Below are positions 59,406-64,000 of a DNA stretch of 64,000 nt, one piece after another; within the stretch, counting starts at the first letter, position 1; the number at the start of each line of letters is the position of its first letter. Below the pieces are notes generated by a model that ran no database searches, was not told the DNA's origin, and saw only the letters and a list, made by a program, of their open reading frames with translations. Source of the stretch: Bryobacteraceae bacterium (GTDB lineage Bacteria > Acidobacteriota > Terriglobia > Bryobacterales > Bryobacteraceae); the NCBI GenBank assembly GCA_029975915.1, contig JARKOC010000138.1:1-64000 (forward strand). The letters run 5' to 3'. Made by a program: the position numbers and the translations under genes.

Positions 59406-62024
59406 ATGACCGGACAGCGGTTGCTGCACTACAAGGTCATCGAGAAGCTCGGCGAAGGCGGCATGGGCGTCGTGTACAAGGCCCGCGACACGCATCTGGA
59501 CCGCTTTGTGGCGATCAAGGTCCTGCCGCCGGAGAAGGTGTCCGACCCCACGCGGAAAGCCCGGTTCATCCAGGAGGCCAAGGCTGCTTCGGCGCTGAAT
59601 CATCCGAATATCATCACCGTCCACGACATCTCGAGCGAGAACGGCATCGATTTCATGGTCATGGAGTATGTGGATGGCAAGACCCTTGATCAACTCATCC
59701 CACGCAAGGGCATGCGGCTGAACGAGGCGCTGAAGGTCGCCATCCAGATCGCCGATGCGCTCGCCCGCGCACATGCGGCGGGCATCATCCACCGCGACCT
59801 GAAGCCCGCCAACATCATGGTGGACGCGCACGGGCAGGTGAAGGTCCTGGATTTTGGGCTGGCGAAGCTGACGGAGCAAGGTGATCCGGCAGAGGCTTCC
59901 ACGGCCACCGCCGCCGTGAAGACTGAGGAGGGCGCGATTGCCGGCACGGCGGCCTACATGTCGCCCGAGCAGGCGGAAGGCAAACCGCTGGACGCCCGCT
60001 CCGACATCTTCAGCTTCGGTGCGGTGCTCTACGAAATGCTCACGGGCGGCCGCGCATTCCAGGGCGACTCGAAGGTGTCCACCCTCGCCGCGATCCTCCA
60101 CCACGAGCCTCCGGAACTGGGCGCCGAAATACCGGCTGATCTCAAAAAGATCGTCGCCCGCTGCCTACGTAAGGACTCCGCGAAACGCTTCCAACACGTG
60201 GGCGATATTCGGATGGAAATCGATGAGATGAGAGAGGAGTCCGAGTCGGGCCGGCTGGCCGCTCCGGCCGCGAGCCATTCCCGCCGCTGGTCCGTTTGGA
60301 TTTCCGCGTTGGCTGCGCTGCTTCTCGCCGTGGCCGGTTGGTTCGGCTGGCAGCGGCTTAACGCTCCCGCACAGCCCCCGCGTCTCGTCACTCTTACTGC
60401 CTACCCCGGAATTGAGCAGTACCCGGCCATTTCCCCGGATGGCCGCCAAGTGGCCTTCAGTTGGAACGGCGAGAAGCAGGATAACGAGGACATTTACATT
60501 CAGTTGGTGGGCTCCGCTGCGCCGCCGCTGCGGCTCACCTCCGACCCGGCGCCGGACCGCGCGCCGGTCTGGTCGCCCGACGGTGCCCAAATCGCGTTCG
60601 TTCGGCATCAGGAGGGACGGGCCGCAGTGTACGTTTCGCCCGCCCTCGGGGGACGAGAACGCAAAGTGACCGACTTCCGCCCTCTGCCCCGGCTTTACAG
60701 CCTGATGACACCCACAATCTCCTGGTCGCCCGATGGCAAGTGGCTGGCAGTACCGCAAGTCTGGTCCGGCCAGACGAGCTCGATCTTGTTAGTGCCGTTG
60801 GAGAACGGCGAATCGCGGATCCTTATCTCGAAGCCAGTCGCCGAGGGCCGATTCTACTGGCCAGCTTTTTCGCCCAAAGGCGATTACCTGGCTTACTCCC
60901 TTCGGCAGGGAAGTCGAGAATGTGACGTGTATCTCCTGGAACTCGACCGGGGGTACGTCCCCAAAGGCCAGCCGCGACGGTTGACCCACCATGGCGCGGT
61001 AATCGAGGGAATCGCCTGGACGCCGGAGGGCAAGTCACTGATTTTCACGGCGATACCCGCACTGGGTGCCGGCTATCACCTCTGGCGGCTGCCGGTTTCT
61101 GGCGCCGCAGAACCGGAACGGCTGGAGTTGACGGGCGACCGCGCGGCGCATCCGGCGCTTTCGAAAACCGGGAATCGTTTGATCTACGCCCGGTCCGAAT
61201 ACGAATCCGATGTCTGGAAGCTCGAAGCCGGCTCACCCCCGCAACGCTTCATTTCCTCCACTCGTTTCGATTGGGAACCCGAGTTCTCGCCGGACGGCAA
61301 GCGCATTGCCTTCGTTACGGACCGGGCGGGCGGCGCCCCCGAACTGTGGGTCGCGGATCGTGACGGGACCAACCTCGCCAGATTGGCCAAGGGAACGGGC
61401 GGGCTTCTTGGATACCCGCGTTGGTCTCCGGATGGCAAGTGGATTGCGTTCCACGCGCACGAGGTAAGCGCGCCTTGGGACATCTTCGCGATCGATTCCG
61501 CCGGCGGCCAGCCGCGCCGCCTGACCTCCGACCCGTCCGCCGACCAAAGGCCCAGTTGGTCGTGGGATGGCAAGTGGGTCTATTTCTGTTCGGATCGCAG
61601 CGGCCGCAACGAAGTCTACCGGATCCCCGCGGCAGGTGGGGATCCGGTGCAGGTTACGCATGGAGGCGGCGCCTCGCCGATCGAATCGAGAGACGGCAAG
61701 ACTCTGTACTTCGAAAGGGGTGGGATGCTCGTGGCGCTGAAGCTGGCCAGCGGCGAGGAGCGGGTTGCTTTGGAGTCCTATGTCTATGGGGGATGGTTCG
61801 TGTTGGACGATGGCATCTATCACGTTGTGCGTCGGGGCGGGTGGGACGCTCTCGGCTTCGAGATCCGGTTCCTGAATTTCGCCACGGGAAAGGACGACCT
61901 GCTGCACCGCTCCGAACTCCAGTTTGGGTTGGGGCTGACGGTTACGCCGGACCGAAAGACGATCGTCTTCACCGCCGGGCGTGGTCAATTCTCTGACTTG
62001 ATGCTCGTGGAGAACTTCAGATGA
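59406..62024 (+). CDS. Transmembrane Ser/Thr protein kinase with TolB-like propeller (first of a tandem pair)
   Basis: 872 residues from the ATG at 59406, preceded by GGAGAAG at 5 nt; the frame is open further upstream but without kinase homology. Kinase domain 8-270: GEGGMGVVYKA, Lys38, HRDLKPAN (Asp131), DFG (149-151) and GTAAYMSPEQAEG. A membrane segment lies at about 297-316. The extracytoplasmic half (about 330-872) contains WD40-like/TolB repeats: AISPDGRQVAFSWNG, PVWSPDGAQIAFV, PTISWSPDGKWLAVP, PEFSPDGKRIAFVTD and PRWSPDGKWIAFHA. Its stop overlaps the start of a second kinase (ATGA), and the kinase domains of the two are nearly identical. Confidence 0.93.
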   Translation: MTGQRLLHYKVIEKLGEGGMGVVYKARDTHLDRFVAIKVLPPEKVSDPTRKARFIQEAKAASALNHPNIITVHDISSENGIDFMVMEYVDGKTLDQLIPRKGMRLNEALKVAIQIADALARAHAAGIIHRDLKPANIMVDAHGQVKVLDFGLAKLTEQGDPAEASTATAAVKTEEGAIAGTAAYMSPEQAEGKPLDARSDIFSFGAVLYEMLTGGRAFQGDSKVSTLAAILHHEPPELGAEIPADLKKIVARCLRKDSAKRFQHVGDIRMEIDEMREESESGRLAAPAASHSRRWSVWISALAALLLAVAGWFGWQRLNAPAQPPRLVTLTAYPGIEQYPAISPDGRQVAFSWNGEKQDNEDIYIQLVGSAAPPLRLTSDPAPDRAPVWSPDGAQIAFVRHQEGRAAVYVSPALGGRERKVTDFRPLPRLYSLMTPTISWSPDGKWLAVPQVWSGQTSSILLVPLENGESRILISKPVAEGRFYWPAFSPKGDYLAYSLRQGSRECDVYLLELDRGYVPKGQPRRLTHHGAVIEGIAWTPEGKSLIFTAIPALGAGYHLWRLPVSGAAEPERLELTGDRAAHPALSKTGNRLIYARSEYESDVWKLEAGSPPQRFISSTRFDWEPEFSPDGKRIAFVTDRAGGAPELWVADRDGTNLARLAKGTGGLLGYPRWSPDGKWIAFHAHEVSAPWDIFAIDSAGGQPRRLTSDPSADQRPSWSWDGKWVYFCSDRSGRNEVYRIPAAGGDPVQVTHGGGASPIESRDGKTLYFERGGMLVALKLASGEERVALESYVYGGWFVLDDGIYHVVRRGGWDALGFEIRFLNFATGKDDLLHRSELQFGLGLTVTPDRKTIVFTAGRGQFSDLMLVENFR

Positions 62025-64000
62025 CCGGCCAACGCCTTCTCCACTACCAGATCATCGAGAAGCTTGGCGAAGGCGGGATGGGCGTCGTCTACAAGGCGCG
62101 CGACACGCATCTGGACCGATTTGTGGCGATCAAGGTCCTGCCGCCGGAGAAGATCTCCGATCCCACGCGCAAGGCGCGGTTCATTCAAGAGGCCAAAGCC
62201 GCGTCGGCGCTGAACCATCCGAACATCATCACCATCTACGACATCTCGAGCGACAACGGCGTCGACTTCATCGTCATGGAGTACGTGGATGGCAAGACCC
62301 TGGATCAACTGATCCCTCGCAAGGGCATGCGGCTCAACGAGGCCCTGAAGATCGCCGTCCAGATTGCGGATGCCCTCGCCCGCGCCCATGCGGAGGGCAT
62401 CATCCACCGCGACTTGAAGCCCGCCAACATCATGGTGGACGGGCACGGACAGGTGAAGGTCCTGGATTTCGGCCTCGCCAAGCTGAGCGAACAAGGCGAT
62501 TCCTCCGAAGCCTCCACCGCCACGGCCGCCGTAAAGACCGAAGAAGGCACGATCGCCGGCACTGCCGCCTACATGTCGCCCGAGCAGGCCGAAGGAAAGC
62601 CGCTGGACCCACGGAGCGATATCTTCAGCTTCGGCGCTGTGCTTTACGAAATGCTTACGGGCCAGCGTGCGTTCCAGGGCGACTCGAGGATGTCCACGCT
62701 TTCGGCAGTCCTCCAGAAGGAACCTGAGTCGCTCGATCGCATCGAATCTCCAGACCTGCGGAAACTGGTTTCACGCTGCATCCGGAAGAACGCGGAGCGC
62801 CGATTTCAACACATCGATGATGTCAAGGTCGCTCTCGAAGAGTTACGGCTGGAATCGGAATCCGGCACGCTCCTGCCAGCTCACAAAGACTCAGCCGGGC
62901 GCCGTTGGATATGGCCAGGCTTGGGCGCGGCCGGTGTGCTGATTCTGGGATTTGGGGCGTTATATCTGCTCTTGCGCTCACCGCGCACCCCGCCCCAATC
63001 GCCTCGCAACGCCCAGCCCATCACCTCGTACCCGGGCTTCGAGCGGCAACCGTCGTTCTCGCCCGACGGCAACGAAATCGCCTTCTCCTGGAACGGCGCA
63101 AAGCAGGAAAACTTCGACATCTACCGCAAACTCATCGGGACGGAAGATCCTTTGCGTCTCACCAGCGACCCGGCCCCTGATTATTGCCCAGCGTGGTCTC
63201 CCGATGGCCGCCAGATCGCTTATCTGCACAGCCCGCCTCAGGGGAAGAGCCTGCTCCGCATCATCCCTGCTCTTGGTGGCGCCGCGCGTACCTTGAACGA
63301 GATCTCCGCGCCGCCCTGGCGCCGGTCCGCCTGGGACTCCTGCCTCGCCTGGACTGCCGATGGCAAGTGGCTGATCGGGCCCAACCTTCAGATCGTCTCG
63401 GTCGAATCGGGAGAGATCCGCCTTCTCGCCCCGAGGACCGGCGTCAGTGGGTGGGACCTGAGCCCGGCCCTCTCCCCCGACGGCCGCACGCTGGCCTTCG
63501 TCCGCCGCCTGGACTACGGCGTCTGCGACATCTACCTTCTCTCTCTCGCGTCCGGCTACCAGTCGTCGGGGGAGCCGCGGCGCGTCACCTACGAAGCCAG
63601 GGAAGTCGGGGGCCCTGTCTGGATCGCCGCAGGAAAGGAGATCGCCTATGCTTCTGGAAACATCTACTCCGAGCGCCGCCTCTTCCGGGTCCCCGCCCGG
63701 CCGCCGGCGGAGCCGCGGGACTACCGGCCCGACCCGCTGCCGGGCGGCGACGGAGCTTACACCATGGCCCTCTCTCGCGACGGTCGCCGCCTGGCGTATG
63801 TGCGCGAGGTCTGGGACAGTGATGTTTATCGCTTTCCCCTCGACGGTCGGCCGGATTCCTCCCGTACCCCCGAAAAACTCCTGGCCTCCACGGGACTTGA
63901 TCTCGACGCCGAGTATTCTCCCGACGGCCGGCAAATCGCCTTCAGTTCCACGCGCAGCGGCTCCCAGGAAATCTGGATAGCGGAGGCCGACGGGACCCGG
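62021..64000 (+). CDS. Transmembrane Ser/Thr protein kinase with TolB-like propeller (second of the pair, partial)
   Basis: 660 codons are visible and the frame is open at the window's right edge. The ATG overlaps the previous kinase's TGA. Kinase motifs have the same positions as in its neighbour: Lys38, HRDLKPAN (Asp131), DFG at 149-151 and GTAAYMSPEQAEG. The membrane segment is at about 296-316 (GLGAAGVLILGFGALYLLL), and propeller repeats follow (SFSPDGNEIAFSWNG, AWSPDGRQIAYL, ALSPDGRTLAFV, EYSPDGRQIAFSS). Up to the juxtamembrane part the two genes agree almost base for base; beyond the membrane they diverge strongly. A recent tandem duplication or gene conversion is likely. Confidence 0.92.
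   Translation, partial: MTGQRLLHYQIIEKLGEGGMGVVYKARDTHLDRFVAIKVLPPEKISDPTRKARFIQEAKAASALNHPNIITIYDISSDNGVDFIVMEYVDGKTLDQLIPRKGMRLNEALKIAVQIADALARAHAEGIIHRDLKPANIMVDGHGQVKVLDFGLAKLSEQGDSSEASTATAAVKTEEGTIAGTAAYMSPEQAEGKPLDPRSDIFSFGAVLYEMLTGQRAFQGDSRMSTLSAVLQKEPESLDRIESPDLRKLVSRCIRKNAERRFQHIDDVKVALEELRLESESGTLLPAHKDSAGRRWIWPGLGAAGVLILGFGALYLLLRSPRTPPQSPRNAQPITSYPGFERQPSFSPDGNEIAFSWNGAKQENFDIYRKLIGTEDPLRLTSDPAPDYCPAWSPDGRQIAYLHSPPQGKSLLRIIPALGGAARTLNEISAPPWRRSAWDSCLAWTADGKWLIGPNLQIVSVESGEIRLLAPRTGVSGWDLSPALSPDGRTLAFVRRLDYGVCDIYLLSLASGYQSSGEPRRVTYEAREVGGPVWIAAGKEIAYASGNIYSERRLFRVPARPPAEPRDYRPDPLPGGDGAYTMALSRDGRRLAYVREVWDSDVYRFPLDGRPDSSRTPEKLLASTGLDLDAEYSPDGRQIAFSSTRSGSQEIWIAEADGTR

Noticed and set aside
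1..64000. tRNA or rRNA genes
   Set aside because: No cloverleaf-like T-arm sequence (GGTTCGAATCC type) outside coding frames and no rRNA-like stretch was noticed. A tRNAscan run would be decisive.

Overview
The window comes from a high-GC soil-type bacterium, most likely an acidobacterium of the Bryobacterales/Solibacter group. Markers are a secreted NHL-repeat protein ending in a Solibacter-type C-terminal domain (44629-47838), a VWFA protein of the acidobacterial type (52005-53237), Tat-exported Gfo/Idh/MocA and RidA proteins, and several PASTA-less Ser/Thr kinases carrying TPR or TolB-like propellers. No tRNA, rRNA, CRISPR array or complete insertion sequence was seen. These taxonomic remarks rest on recalled family distributions, not on a search.

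Layout. 1-135: 5' end of a group IIC-like intron (minus strand), inserted directly behind the terminator hairpin of a DUF1648-type gene. 671-2218: secreted matrixin-like protease. 2296-5917: overlapping minus-strand run of SDR, cyclase-family hydrolase, Ca2+/H+ exchanger and exported DHDPS-like protein. 6086-9178: zinc/cadmium efflux locus with a P1B-2 ATPase divergent from an ArsR/SmtB repressor that is translationally coupled to a very histidine-rich protein; an 8-bp inverted-repeat operator sits between them. 9627-12571: 2-oxoacid:ferredoxin oxidoreductase operon (korDABC order) with a clear intrinsic terminator. 12745-15116: hotdog thioesterase divergent from a beta-oxidation multienzyme that lacks its C-terminal end. 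15226-22229: Gfo/Idh oxidoreductase, a hydrolase/sialidase-like fusion, a Y-family polymerase homologue with lost catalytic acids (ImuB-like), a SagB-type nitroreductase and trpD.

22468-33348: TPR Ser/Thr kinase coupled to a small exported protein, then sucC-sucD-ndk, a lactonase, gamma-glutamyltransferase, a PEBP protein, an RraA-like protein and a PilZ protein. 33478-37267: two exported RidA proteins flank an endonuclease/phosphatase-family protein and the most unusual pair in the window: a DHDPS-family aldolase with a C-terminal tail that looks like a microcompartment encapsulation peptide, overlapping a tandem-domain BMC shell protein. 37294-43744: secreted beta-helix protein, degenerate hybrid histidine kinase, AIM24-like protein, secreted nidogen/HExxH protein and a small membrane protein.

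43813-47838: an orphan Cas6-like RAMP protein whose start codon lies on the terminator hairpin of the upstream NHL gene. 47967-49807: mqnA-mqnC of the futalosine menaquinone pathway. 49814-58693: Fe-dependent alcohol dehydrogenase, ABM monooxygenase, truA, VWFA protein, mogA-moaC-moeA for molybdenum cofactor, tex and prmA. 58753-59256: DinB-family protein. 59406-64000: two tandem near-duplicate Ser/Thr kinases with propeller domains, the second running off the right edge.

The metabolic genes (Kor, SucCD, menaquinone, molybdenum cofactor, beta-oxidation) fit a respiratory heterotroph. The accessory interest is concentrated in the intron edge, the zinc locus, the BMC mini-locus, the ImuB-like protein and the orphan Cas6.
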